A stretch of DNA of 64,000 bases. Origin: PALSA-505 sp036267135 (GTDB lineage: Bacteria; Actinomycetota; Actinomycetes; Streptosporangiales; Streptosporangiaceae). The notes below the pieces were generated by a model. That model had not been told where the DNA came from. It saw only the letters and a program-made list of their open reading frames with translations, and made no database searches. The position numbers and the translations under genes are program-made. The stretch is from assembly GCA_036267135.1 (NCBI GenBank), contig DATAWQ010000079.1, forward strand, positions 1-64,000, written 5' to 3'. This document shows positions 8,333-16,987 of this stretch, in pieces. The stretch's first letter is position 1; the number at the start of each line of letters is the position of its first letter.

Positions 8333-9349
8333 TTAGCGGTACGGGTTGGGCGGGATGGTGTTCGTGCGGGTGATCGACTGGTAGAGGTCGCTGCCGTAGG
8401 AGGCGGTGATGTGCAGGGCGGGGTTGGCCGGGGTGACGTCGGCGGTTTCGAGCGTGGCGCCGGTGCTGGGGTTGTCGAACACCTCGGAGTACTCGTGCGC
8501 CCAGCGGTTCCAGTGGCTGATCTCCACGGCGGGGCGGCCCATGGCGTCGTGCGCGCCGGTCTTCACCACGACGCCGGGGGTGGCGGCGAGCACCTTGTAC
8601 AGAGCCGAGCGCAGTTGCGGGCTGAGCAGCGGGCTCCACAGCGTGTACGTGGCCTGCTCGTAGACCAGCGTGCTGTTGTCCAGCGGCGTGGGGTTGGGCA
8701 GCGCGGAGAGCTTGTGGCCGGTGGTCTTCTCCTCCTGCTTGAGCTTGCGGTTCATGATCTTGTCGGCCTGCGCGTCCTGCTGCTTGGCCTGGCTCAGCAG
8801 GAACGCGCGCAGCGACGTGGCGCCGGTGGGCATGGCGTCGTACTGGGCCTGGGTGGTCCCGGCGGAGTCGCTGAGCTGGTGCGGCGCGCCGTGGTAGTCC
8901 TGGTAGGTCAGGCCGCCGCCGGTGACGGTGTTGATCACGTCGATGTTCTCGCTGGACTCCTCGCCGCCGTTCGGGGCCTGGGTGGTCTGCTTCTCGTGCA
9001 TCACTACGTAGCGGCCGGCCGGGCGGGAGGTGGCGGCGGCCGCGTCGCTGAGGTGGTAGAGCGTGCGCTGGGCGGCGGTCAGCTTGATCGTGCCGTTGAT
9101 CGTGCCGTTGATCGTGCCGTTGTTCGGGCCCGCGGTGGAGTGGGCGGCCGGGGAGTTGTTGCCGCTGGCCAGCACGCCGGCCACGATGCCGGCGGCGGCG
9201 CCGGTGGCCCCGACGCTCATCAGCCGGGCGCGGACCCGGCGGCGGCGGTGCAGGCTGACGATGCCGGCCGTGACGGCGGACGGGGCGTGCAGGTCGTCGG
9301 TGGCGCGGTGCATCAGGTCGTGCAGGACGACCTCGTCGATCTCGGGCAT
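8333..9349 (-). CDS. Membrane-anchored partner of the ECF sigma factor (CU044_5270-like, putative anti-sigma)
   Basis: 338 residues. A short cytoplasmic N-terminus (about 1-40, LHDLMHRATDDL) is followed by one membrane segment (about 44-62) and a large extracytoplasmic domain. An in-frame NGTINGTINGTI repeat lies just outside the membrane. ATG at 9349 starts 2 nt after the sigma-factor stop, so translation is coupled. SigE-family sigma factors of actinobacteria often have such a partner. Anti-sigma activity is inferred from arrangement, since no zinc anti-sigma motif is visible. Confidence 0.7.
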   Translation of the reverse strand: MPEIDEVVLHDLMHRATDDLHAPSAVTAGIVSLHRRRRVRARLMSVGATGAAAGIVAGVLASGNNSPAAHSTAGPNNGTINGTINGTIKLTAAQRTLYHLSDAAAATSRPAGRYVVMHEKQTTQAPNGGEESSENIDVINTVTGGGLTYQDYHGAPHQLSDSAGTTQAQYDAMPTGATSLRAFLLSQAKQQDAQADKIMNRKLKQEEKTTGHKLSALPNPTPLDNSTLVYEQATYTLWSPLLSPQLRSALYKVLAATPGVVVKTGAHDAMGRPAVEISHWNRWAHEYSEVFDNPSTGATLETADVTPANPALHITASYGSDLYQSITRTNTIPPNPYR

Positions 9350-9351
9350 GG

Positions 9352-9894
9352 TCAGACCTTCCGGGTGGTGACGGTGGTGGGTTCGGCGGCGGCGAACAGC
9401 CCGATCAGCCCGGGCTGGACGCGCAACTGGGCCATGGCCCGCGAGGCGGTGCTCTTGACCGTGCCGGCGGTGATGCCGAGCAGTTCGGCGACCTCGGCCT
9501 CGCTGCGGTCGTCGAAGTAACGCAGCACGACGACCGCGCGCTGCTGGGGGGCCAGCGTGGCGAGTGCGGCCAGCAGTGCTGGGCGCAACTCGACGGCCGC
9601 GGTGGGGTCGCCGGACCGCGGGTCGCTGCTGTCGTGGGTGTCGAACAGGCCGATCTCGGGGGGCCGCCGCTGCCGCGCGCGGACGCGGTCGATGACGATG
9701 TTCTGCATCACCCGGCGGCAGAACGCGCCCGGGTTCTCCACCTTCGACCACCGCATCGAGAGCCGGTGCAGCGTCTCCTGGTAGACGTCCTCACCGAGCC
9801 CCGGGTCGGAGGTGAGCAGCGTCGCCATCCGCAGCAGCCCGTCGCCGGACCCGGCGACGAAGGCCTCGAACGCCCGTGCCTGCTTGCTGTCCAA
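9352..9894 (-). CDS. ECF RNA polymerase sigma factor, SigE family
   Basis: 180 residues. Region 2 is at about 10-75 (LGEDVYQETLHRL, NIVIDRVRARQR), and region 4 at about 105-160 (LAPQQRAVVVLRYFDDRSEAEVAELLG). The start is a TTG at 9894, supported by AGGAG 6-9 nt upstream and by domain length. It is followed immediately by its membrane partner, so it likely responds to an envelope signal. Confidence 0.9.
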   Translation of the reverse strand: MDSKQARAFEAFVAGSGDGLLRMATLLTSDPGLGEDVYQETLHRLSMRWSKVENPGAFCRRVMQNIVIDRVRARQRRPPEIGLFDTHDSSDPRSGDPTAAVELRPALLAALATLAPQQRAVVVLRYFDDRSEAEVAELLGITAGTVKSTASRAMAQLRVQPGLIGLFAAAEPTTVTTRKV

Positions 9895-9957
9895 TCCGCT
9901 CTCCTGACTGTCGCTTCCACCCTTCTAGACGACAGCCCTCGGCAACAGGTTGATCGG

Positions 9958-11286
9958 TCAGGAAACGGCCGGGGTGCGCTCGGGCGCCGCTGGTTCGACC
10001 GCCGGTTCAGGCGGGGGGCCGGCCTGGCGGCGGTCGATCCGGTTGAGCGTGGGCAGGGCGGCGATCCCGCAGACCACGGTGGGCAGCCCGCCGATGACCA
10101 GGGACCAGCGGGGCCCGGCGGACTGGCCCACCCAGCCCACGATCGGCCCGCCGACCGGCGTGGAGCCGAGCCAGGCCAGCCCCCACAGCGCCATCACCCG
10201 GCCGCGCATGGTGGGCTTGGCCGCGAGCTGGAGCGTGGTCTTGGCGAACGAGTTGAACGTGATGCTGCCGTAGCCGACGAAGACCAGCGCGGCGAGCTCC
10301 AGCGGCATGTTCGGCGCGGCCGCCGCGGCCAGGATCGCGACGCCCCAGCCCATCGCGGCCAGGCACAGCGTGCGGGCGCGGGGCCGGGGCCTGGCGGCCG
10401 AGATCAGCCCGCCGGCCACCGCGCCGACCCCCATGACCGAGGCCATCACGCCGTACGCGGCGGCGCCGCCACCGAAGACCTTGCTCGCCATCAGCGGCAG
10501 GGTCACCTGGAACTCCCAGGCCAGCGTGCCGATCACGGCGATCATGACGAGCGGTATGAGCAGCTCGGGGGTCGAGGCCACGTAACGCAGTCCCTCCCGG
10601 ATCTGGCGCTTGCGCTTGGGCACCCGCTTGGCCGAGAACAGCTCGGACTTGCGCATCGCGGCCAGCGAGATCAGCACTGCCGCGAACGACAGTGCGTTGC
10701 AGGTGAAGCACAACGCGAGCCCGAGCGCGGCGGCGATCACCCCGCCCAGGGCGGCGCCGAACACCCTGGCCATGTTCATCGACACCGAGTTGAGCGTCAC
10801 CGCGTTGGGCAGGTCGTCCGTGGAAACCATCTCGGAGATGAAACTCTGGCGGGCCGGGTTGTCGAACACGTTGACGAAGCCGAGCGCGACCGCGAGCAGG
10901 TAGACGATCCACAGGTGGGCCGAGTGGGTCGCGATCAGGACGGCGTACGCCCCGGCCAGCAGCCCGGACAGGGTCTGGGTGACGTAGAGCACCCGGTGTT
11001 TGTCCATCCGGTCCGCGAACAGGCCGCCGGCCGGGCCGAAGAACAGCATCGGCGCGAACCTGGCCGCGGTGGTGAGCCCGAGCTGGGTTCCGCTGTGCGT
11101 CAGGTCGAGCACCAGGAACGACAGCGCGACCGTCTGCATCCAGGTGCCGGCCACCGAGACGAGCTGACCGAAGAAGTACAGCCGGTAGTTACGCTGCCGC
11201 AGCGACGAGACCATCTGCCTGGGCTGGAATCCCCCGGGCCGAGGTCTGCGGGGCTGGGGTCCCTGGCGGCCGGCGGCTGAGGCCAT
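9958..11286 (-). CDS. MFS exporter (DHA3/EntS-like)
   Basis: 442 residues with about 12 hydrophobic segments. It opens with RNYRLYFFGQLVSVAGTWMQTVALSFLVLDLT, typical of the enterobactin-exporter/macrolide-efflux type MFS proteins, and has GGLFADRMDKHRV in the loop between helices 2 and 3. ATG at 11286 is preferred over GTG 11292 because GGGAG lies 9 nt before it. Two identical-type palindromes precede it, so it is likely repressed by a MarR-like regulator that is not encoded next door. Substrate unknown. Confidence 0.87.
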   Translation of the reverse strand: MASAAGRQGPQPRRPRPGGFQPRQMVSSLRQRNYRLYFFGQLVSVAGTWMQTVALSFLVLDLTHSGTQLGLTTAARFAPMLFFGPAGGLFADRMDKHRVLYVTQTLSGLLAGAYAVLIATHSAHLWIVYLLAVALGFVNVFDNPARQSFISEMVSTDDLPNAVTLNSVSMNMARVFGAALGGVIAAALGLALCFTCNALSFAAVLISLAAMRKSELFSAKRVPKRKRQIREGLRYVASTPELLIPLVMIAVIGTLAWEFQVTLPLMASKVFGGGAAAYGVMASVMGVGAVAGGLISAARPRPRARTLCLAAMGWGVAILAAAAAPNMPLELAALVFVGYGSITFNSFAKTTLQLAAKPTMRGRVMALWGLAWLGSTPVGGPIVGWVGQSAGPRWSLVIGGLPTVVCGIAALPTLNRIDRRQAGPPPEPAVEPAAPERTPAVS

Positions 11287-11311
11287 GAACACGGGCTCCC
11301 TGTCGATATGG

Positions 11312-11346
11312 TTAGCTCCGCTAAGGATACCATTTAGCCTCGCTAA
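11312..11346 (-). promoter_or_regulatory. Tandem palindromic operators TTAGC-N3-GCTAA
   Basis: Two perfect dyads, TTAGCTCCGCTAA (11312-11324) and TTAGCCTCGCTAA (11334-11346), lie 22 bp apart, two helical turns, upstream of the MFS exporter. The form resembles SlyA/MarR-type sites. Confidence 0.65.
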
Positions 11347-11400
11347 GGAGCTCGCCGTGCGGGGCCTGGCCGGGGGGGGCTGGCGGGCCGGACGGAACGG

Positions 11401-14400
11401 CTAGGCGGAGCGGACGGCGGAGTTGCGGCCGGGCACGCGGGTGGGCCGGCCGGACGGGCCCGCCAGGCCGAGCTGACCGCGGATCCGGCGCGCCTCCGGA
11501 TGGTCGGCGTGGGGGTAGAGCCTGAGGGCTTCGCGCCAGTGCCCGCGGGCGGCGGCGTGGTCGCCGATGGCCTGGTAGCCGTGGGCCAGGCCGTCGTGCG
11601 CGCGGGCTCTTTCGTCCTGGTCCCCGGCCTCGCTGGCGAGATCGAGCGCGGCCGCGTACTGGGCGCGCGCGTCGGCGTGCCGCCCCGAAGCCAGGAACAC
11701 GTCGCCCAGGTCGTTGAGCGCTTCGGCCTGACCGCTCGGGTCGGCGATCTCGCGGAGCACGGCCAGCGCCTGCTGGATCTGGGCCACGGCCTGCCGGTGG
11801 CGGCCCTGCCCGAGTTCGGCGGCGCCGAGCCGGGTCAGGGCCATGGCCTCACCCTGACGGTCGCCGAACTCCCGGAACAACGCCAGCGCCCGCTGCAGGT
11901 CGCCGATGGCCTCGTCGAAGTGCTCCTGCCGCAGGCCGAGCACGCCGAGCCTGCTCAGGGCTGTGGCCTCGCCGTGCCGGTCGCCCAGGTCGCGGAGCAG
12001 GGCCAGGGCCTGCCGCTGATGCCCGGTGGCCGACCGGTACCGGCCCCGGCGCCGGTCGATCGCGCCGAGGTTGCTCAGCGCGTAGGCCTCGCCGGTTCGC
12101 TCGCCGGTCTGGCGGTACAGGTCCAGGGCTTGCCGCAACCTGGTGGTCGCCTGGCGGTAGCGGCCCAGCTGGGAGTCGGTCAGCCCGAGGTAGTTCAGCG
12201 CGCGGGCCTGCCCCACCTGATATCCGGCCTCGCGGTACCGGGACAGCGCCCGCTCGAAGTGACCGGTGGCCCGCTCGTACCGGCCCTGATGCCCATACAC
12301 CACACCGAGGCTGGTGAGCGCGTCGCCTTCGGCCACCCGGTCGCCGGCCCGGTGCGCCGCGTGCTCGGCCCAGCCGTGCACGATGATCGCCTCGGGAAAG
12401 TGGCCGCCGGTGTCGAAATACCGGAACAGGACGCCGGCCAGCAGGGTCGCGTGGCCGGGCCAGGCGGTCTGCGCGGCGTGGGTGATGGCCGCCACCAGGC
12501 TGGCGCGTTCGGCGTCCAGCCAGGTCTGGGCCTCGGCCTCGGTGGCCAGGGCCGGAACCGGGAGGACAGACTCCGGGGAGGCCGGGTCCGGCACCGCGGG
12601 CCTGCGGTGCCGTTCGGCGGGGAACAGGGTGTTCATCGCGGCCGCGGCGGCGTGCAGGTAGTAGTCGAGCAGGCGGGTGAGCGCCGTCTGCTGCTCCGGT
12701 TCGCCGTCCTGGGCCACAGTGAGGTCCCGGGCGTAGCCGCGCAGCAGATCATGCAGGAGGTAGCGGCCGGGGCTCGCGGGCTGGACCAGGTTCGCGCGCG
12801 CCAGGCCGGCGAGCATCTGGCTGGCCTGGTCCACCGGCAGGCCGGCCAGCGCGGCGACGGCGCCGGGCTCGAGGTCGGGACCTGGGTGCAGGCCGGCCAG
12901 CCGGAACACCCCCGCCGGGCCGGGGGCCAGGTTCCGGTAGGACCAGGAGAACACCGCCCGCACCTCGGCGCGCGGGTCTCCCCCGCCGTCCAGCAGGTCA
13001 AGCCGCCGGGTGGCCAGCTCGCCGGCCAGGGCGGCCAGCGGCACGGTGGGCCTGGCCGTGGCCAGCTCCGCGGCGACCCGCAGCGCCAGCGGCAGCAGGC
13101 CGCACCGGACAGCCAGCGCCCCGGCGGCGTCCGGGTCGGCGTCCACCCGGGCGCCGACCAGCGCCGCCAGCAGGCCGACCGCGTCGGCCGACGGCATCAG
13201 GCCCAGGTCCAGCCGGACGGCGCCGTCCCTGGCCACCAGCCCGGGCAGGGCGTCCCGGCTGGTCACCACCGACACGCAGTCCGGTGCGCCGGGCAGCAGC
13301 GGACGGACGTGCTCCGCGTCACCCGCGTTGTCCAGGACGATCAGCATCCGGCGCCCGGCCAGCAGGCTCCGGTAACGGGCCGCGCGTTCGTCGGTCTCGG
13401 CCGGGATGTCCCGGCCGGCCACGCCCAGCGCCCGCAGGAAATGGGCCAGCGCGTCGGCCGCGGGCACCGGCTCGCCCGGGTCATAGCCGCGCAGGTCCAC
13501 GTAGAGCTGCCCGTCGGGGAACCGCCCGGCGACCTGATGCGCCCAGTGCAGGGCCAGGGCGGTCTTGCCCACTCCGGCGGTGCCCCCGATCACCGAGATC
13601 AGGGACGTGCCCGGCTCCTCACCGGCCCGGTCGAGCAACCCGGTCAGCTCGGCGAGCTCCGGCGCCCGGCCGGTGAAGTGCCGCACGTTGCTGGGCAGTT
13701 CCCTGGGCACCACCCGCTCCGGGGCCGGCCCGGTGGCCGGGACCGACCCCGGCTCGGCCAGTTCCTCGTCGCCGGACAGGATCCGCCGGTGCAGTTCGCG
13801 CAGCTCGGCCCCGGGCTCGGCGCCGAGCTCGTCGATCAGGTGGCGGCGGGCGCGCTGATAGGAGGCGAGCGCCTCGGCCTGCCGTCCGGACCGGTACAGG
13901 GCCAGCATCAGCAGCGCGTGCGGGTGCTCGCGCAACGGGTGGACGAGCACTAGGCGCTCGAGCTCGGTGATCACATCGGCCGGGCCGCCGGAGCGCAGCT
14001 CGGCCTCCAGCCGGGTTTCCAGCGCCTGCAGCCGCAGTTCGGCCAGGCGCGGCCCTTCCCGCGCCGCCAGCAGTTCCGACTCCACGTCCACGAGCGGCTC
14101 GTCCCGCCACAACGCCAGCGCCGCGGTGGCCTGCCGGCCGGCCTCTCCCCAGGCCCGGGCTCTGGCCGCGGTGCGGGCCGAGGCCAGCAGGATCTCGAAC
14201 TCCGACACGTCCAGCTCGCCCGTGGCCACGCTGATCATGTATCCGCGCCGCTCGGTGCTGATCCTGGCCGCGCCATCCTGGCCGAGGGCCTGCCGCAGCC
14301 GCTTGATGTAGTTCCTGATGCCTACCCGGGCCGACGGGGGCGGCTCATGGCCCCACAGCGTCTCGGCGATGTCGTCCACCGGGACGGCCCGGTTGGCGTC

Positions 14401-14514
14401 GAGCAAAAGTCTCGCGAGCAGTGCGCGCTGCTTGCCGGCCTGGATCGGCATCACCGCACCGTGACGGCGTACCACCATGGGGCCGAGCAGGCAGAACTCC
14501 CACTCCACCGCCAT
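11401..14514 (-). CDS. AfsR/SARP-type STAND regulator (wHTH-BTAD-NB-ARC-TPR)
   Basis: 1037 residues. An OmpR-like winged helix (about 5-95) is followed by a bacterial transcriptional activation domain (about 100-245). An NB-ARC ATPase follows, with P-loop GGTAGVGKT at 310-318 and ILDN-type Walker B (MLIVLDN). A C-terminal block of about eight TPR units lies at roughly 690-1010. It should act as a large ATP-dependent switch controlling secondary metabolism, binding DNA as a SARP. It diverges from a small SARP at 14632 with a palindrome between them. It is paralogous in its NB-ARC and TPR parts to the protein at 26183. Confidence 0.92.
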   Translation of the reverse strand: MAVEWEFCLLGPMVVRRHGAVMPIQAGKQRALLARLLLDANRAVPVDDIAETLWGHEPPPSARVGIRNYIKRLRQALGQDGAARISTERRGYMISVATGELDVSEFEILLASARTAARARAWGEAGRQATAALALWRDEPLVDVESELLAAREGPRLAELRLQALETRLEAELRSGGPADVITELERLVLVHPLREHPHALLMLALYRSGRQAEALASYQRARRHLIDELGAEPGAELRELHRRILSGDEELAEPGSVPATGPAPERVVPRELPSNVRHFTGRAPELAELTGLLDRAGEEPGTSLISVIGGTAGVGKTALALHWAHQVAGRFPDGQLYVDLRGYDPGEPVPAADALAHFLRALGVAGRDIPAETDERAARYRSLLAGRRMLIVLDNAGDAEHVRPLLPGAPDCVSVVTSRDALPGLVARDGAVRLDLGLMPSADAVGLLAALVGARVDADPDAAGALAVRCGLLPLALRVAAELATARPTVPLAALAGELATRRLDLLDGGGDPRAEVRAVFSWSYRNLAPGPAGVFRLAGLHPGPDLEPGAVAALAGLPVDQASQMLAGLARANLVQPASPGRYLLHDLLRGYARDLTVAQDGEPEQQTALTRLLDYYLHAAAAAMNTLFPAERHRRPAVPDPASPESVLPVPALATEAEAQTWLDAERASLVAAITHAAQTAWPGHATLLAGVLFRYFDTGGHFPEAIIVHGWAEHAAHRAGDRVAEGDALTSLGVVYGHQGRYERATGHFERALSRYREAGYQVGQARALNYLGLTDSQLGRYRQATTRLRQALDLYRQTGERTGEAYALSNLGAIDRRRGRYRSATGHQRQALALLRDLGDRHGEATALSRLGVLGLRQEHFDEAIGDLQRALALFREFGDRQGEAMALTRLGAAELGQGRHRQAVAQIQQALAVLREIADPSGQAEALNDLGDVFLASGRHADARAQYAAALDLASEAGDQDERARAHDGLAHGYQAIGDHAAARGHWREALRLYPHADHPEARRIRGQLGLAGPSGRPTRVPGRNSAVRSA

Positions 14515-14544
14515 GAGGGCCCTTTTACCTCTGCGCTACTCCGA

Positions 14545-14557
14545 CATTACGGTAATG
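14545..14557. promoter_or_regulatory. Perfect 13-bp palindrome between divergent SARP genes
   Basis: CATTAC-G-GTAATG is a perfect dyad in the 117-bp region between the AfsR-type gene and the small SARP gene. It is AT-rich against the background and well placed to control both. The binding protein is unknown. Confidence 0.45.
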
Positions 14558-14631
14558 CTACCGCCGGGGGAGATATTGGCGCTGGAAGCCGCCCGCGACG
14601 AGCCGGCCCCCCGGGGCCAGCGAGCCGCCTG

Positions 14632-15474
14632 ATGGACGGGAGCGGCGAGTTGAACAGGGCCACAGACACGCAAGAGCGACGGCCGGTGCTGATCGGATTG
14701 CTCGGTCCGCTGCTGGTCAGAAACCAGGACGGGCCGCTGCAAGTGCCGGCCGCCAGGCAGCGGTCGCTGCTGGCGGCCCTGGCGGTCCGGGCTGGCGACG
14801 TGGTGCCCGCCAGTGCGCTCGCCGAGGCGGTGTGGGACGGCGCCCCGCCGGTCTCCTGGCAGGTCACCCTCCGCAACTACGTCCGGCGGCTGCGGGTCGT
14901 GCTGGGCGACGAGGTCGGCGGCCGCATCCTGACCCGCGCGCCCGGTTACCAGCTCCAGGCCAGGCCGGACGAGGTGGACACGCTGCTGTTCGAGGCCCGC
15001 TGCCGGGACGGGCGGGCCGCGGCCAGGGCGGGCGACTGGCCCGGCGCGTCGGCCCTGCTGACCGCGGCCGAGTCGCTGTGGCGGGGCACCCCGTTCGCCG
15101 ACATACCGTCCCGGACCATCAAGGACGCGCAACTGCCCTACCTGGAGGAGACCCGGCTGTCCGCGCTGGAGGCGCGGATCGACGCCGGCCTGCAGCACTC
15201 CCCCTCGCTGGCGGCGGACGTCATCCCGGAACTGCACAGGCTCAGCCGGCAGCACCCCGAACGCGAGCGGCTGCGGGCCCTGCTCATGCTGGCCCTATAC
15301 CAGGCCGACCGGCAGGCGCACGCGCTGACCGTCTATCAGGCGGCCCGCCAGTACAGCGTGCACGAGCTCGGGCTGGAGCCCGGGCCCGGACTGCGCGAGA
15401 TGCACCAGCGGATCCTGCTCGCCGACCCCGGGCTGCTGCCGCGGCCGGTCGCCGTGGGCTCGCGGCCGGGGTAA
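14632..15474 (+). CDS. Small SARP-family pathway regulator
   Basis: 280 residues, the normal size for ActII-ORF4/DnrI-type regulators. A winged helix (about 22-110; LLGPLLVRNQDG, RNYVRRLRVVLGDE) is followed by the BTAD helical domain (about 115-265; ALMLALYQADRQAHALTVYQ). The start at 14632 is chosen from domain length; no strong ribosome site is visible. It converges on the terpene/encapsulin operon (its end is 26 bp from that operon's end). With the AfsR-type gene it is a plausible regulator of that operon, an inference from proximity only. Confidence 0.85.
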   Translation: MDGSGELNRATDTQERRPVLIGLLGPLLVRNQDGPLQVPAARQRSLLAALAVRAGDVVPASALAEAVWDGAPPVSWQVTLRNYVRRLRVVLGDEVGGRILTRAPGYQLQARPDEVDTLLFEARCRDGRAAARAGDWPGASALLTAAESLWRGTPFADIPSRTIKDAQLPYLEETRLSALEARIDAGLQHSPSLAADVIPELHRLSRQHPERERLRALLMLALYQADRQAHALTVYQAARQYSVHELGLEPGPGLREMHQRILLADPGLLPRPVAVGSRPG

Positions 15475-15500
15475 CGGCTTCGGCGTGCGGGCGCGGCGGC

Positions 15501-15977
15501 TCAGGCCTGGAGCGGTTCGCCGTCGTCCTGGCCGAACGCGTGCGTCCGGATCAGCCCGAGCAGGCGCGCGTGCCGGTCGAGCAGCCAGAACTCGGCCGGC
15601 CGCGGCTCCATCTCGGCCAGGCCGGGACGGCCGGGACGGTCGGGACGGTCGGGCTGTAGCCCGGCCAAGTCGGGCCGCAGCCCGGCCAGCAGTTCCACCA
15701 TGCCGGACACGACCCGGACACCGTCGCGCGCGCTCTGCAGACCGAGATCGGGACCATGGATGACGTGGGTCTTGACCAGCCAGTCCGCCACGTCCTGGGA
15801 GCAGCCGAGGCCGACCTCGATCAGGTCGCTCCAGCGCCGGCCGATGGTGCGCAGGCCGGTCCAGGACCGGTAGCCGACGAAGATCGACTCCCACTGGCGG
15901 ATGACGAACTCTTCCCAGCCGAGATCGGTCACTTCGTCCAGATCATGGTCGTACACGGACCAACAGTACGTTGGCAC
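15501..15977 (-). CDS. Protein of unknown function, last gene of the terpene/encapsulin operon
   Basis: 158 residues from GTG 15977, which lies 5 nt after the stop of the proline-stalk gene, so it is the seventh gene of the run. It is soluble and rich in Trp and acidic residues at the start (SVYDHDLDEVTDLGWEEF), with a short RPDRPGRPG low-complexity stretch near 112. No family is recognised. The start is uncertain because no strong ribosome site is visible. Confidence 0.55.
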   Translation of the reverse strand: MPTYCWSVYDHDLDEVTDLGWEEFVIRQWESIFVGYRSWTGLRTIGRRWSDLIEVGLGCSQDVADWLVKTHVIHGPDLGLQSARDGVRVVSGMVELLAGLRPDLAGLQPDRPDRPGRPGLAEMEPRPAEFWLLDRHARLLGLIRTHAFGQDDGEPLQA

Positions 15978-15982
15978 CAGCC

Positions 15983-16987
15983 TCAGCGCTTGGTTCTGCC
16001 GAAGCGGGTGGCGGCGGCCGCGACACACGGGGTCAGGATGACCGTGACCAGGACGCCGAGCGGGATGACCGGCGGTGGCGGGCCGATGGGCCGGGTTTCC
16101 GCTCTCGCCATGGGAAGGAAGACGCTGGGAGCCGGGACCGGGTGGGGCCGTGGCTTGTGGTGGTGGTGGGTTGGGGTGGGCGTCGGGGACGGACTCGGGG
16201 ACGGCGACGCCGGGCGGTGGACCGGTGCGGCCGGCTTCGTCCGGTGCGGTGGGGGCGGCGGCCGGCGCGACGGGGGTGGCGACGACGGCGGCGGGGAGGA
16301 CGGTGGGGGTGGCGATGTGGGCGGTGGGGGCGGCTTGACGACCTGGCGGGCGACGGACGCGTACTGGGACAGGATCAGGTCGTAGTGGACCACCGCGGAG
16401 ACGCCGACCAGGTTTCCGGGATCCAGCCCGTTGGCCACCAGCGTGCCGAGCGGCAGCGAGATCGACTGGCCGCGGCCGAGCCCGGGGTATCCGCAGTTCA
16501 GGCCGCCCGGCACCGGGAAGCAGCCGGGCGGGACAGGGCCGGTCATGATCAGGCCGGGAGTGAACCAGATGTGCAGGCCGATGGCCCAGGCGGGGCCGTC
16601 GGGGCTGCTCACGCTGACGTAGAACTGATACTCGTGCCCGGGCACCGGCAGGCCGCCCTGGGAACCGGCGCTCAGCACCAGCCGCGCGGGCAGGCCGGCC
16701 GCGGATCGCGACAGCGGGACCGCGACCACCGGGCGATCGGCGGCGGCCACGCGCACCGGTCCCGTCGCGGCCCGGCCCGGGGGTGGGACCGCCGCGGCTG
16801 GGACCGCCGTGGCTGGGACCGCGGTGGGCGGAGCCGCCGTGGTCAGGGCCACGGCGGCCAGGACTGCGGTGATCAGCGCCCCGGCGGTCAGCAGCGCGGC
16901 CATCACGGCCAGGCCGGCCAGGACCGCGCCGCGGGCGCGCGGGGCGGGTGGCGCCGGGCCGTCGGAGCGGCGGGAACCTCTGGTCAC
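15983..16987 (-). CDS. Membrane protein with proline-rich stalk, unknown function
   Basis: 334 residues. GTG 16987 overlaps the DUF4239 stop (GTGA), a sign of translational coupling. Layout: a short basic N-terminus, a membrane segment (about 33-62), an Ala/Pro spacer, and an extracytoplasmic domain with a Cys pair (PPGCFPVPGGLNCGYPG). A Pro/Ser-rich stalk of about 90 residues leads to a C-terminal hydrophobic segment ending FGRTKR. It looks tethered at both ends or anchored with its stalk across the wall. No known family is recognised. Its place in an encapsulin/terpene operon suggests a role at the cell surface. Confidence 0.7.
   Translation of the reverse strand: MTRGSRRSDGPAPPAPRARGAVLAGLAVMAALLTAGALITAVLAAVALTTAAPPTAVPATAVPAAAVPPPGRAATGPVRVAAADRPVVAVPLSRSAAGLPARLVLSAGSQGGLPVPGHEYQFYVSVSSPDGPAWAIGLHIWFTPGLIMTGPVPPGCFPVPGGLNCGYPGLGRGQSISLPLGTLVANGLDPGNLVGVSAVVHYDLILSQYASVARQVVKPPPPPTSPPPPSSPPPSSPPPSRRPPPPPHRTKPAAPVHRPASPSPSPSPTPTPTHHHHKPRPHPVPAPSVFLPMARAETRPIGPPPPVIPLGVLVTVILTPCVAAAATRFGRTKR

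Noticed and set aside
11500..13953. Very long open frame antisense to the AfsR-type gene
   Set aside because: Its residues are mostly Gly/Arg/Pro/Ala/Gln with no domain pattern; it is a GC-bias shadow of the real gene. The same holds for 253-1617, 2053-3486, 26258-28735, 43041-45269 and 47817-50045.
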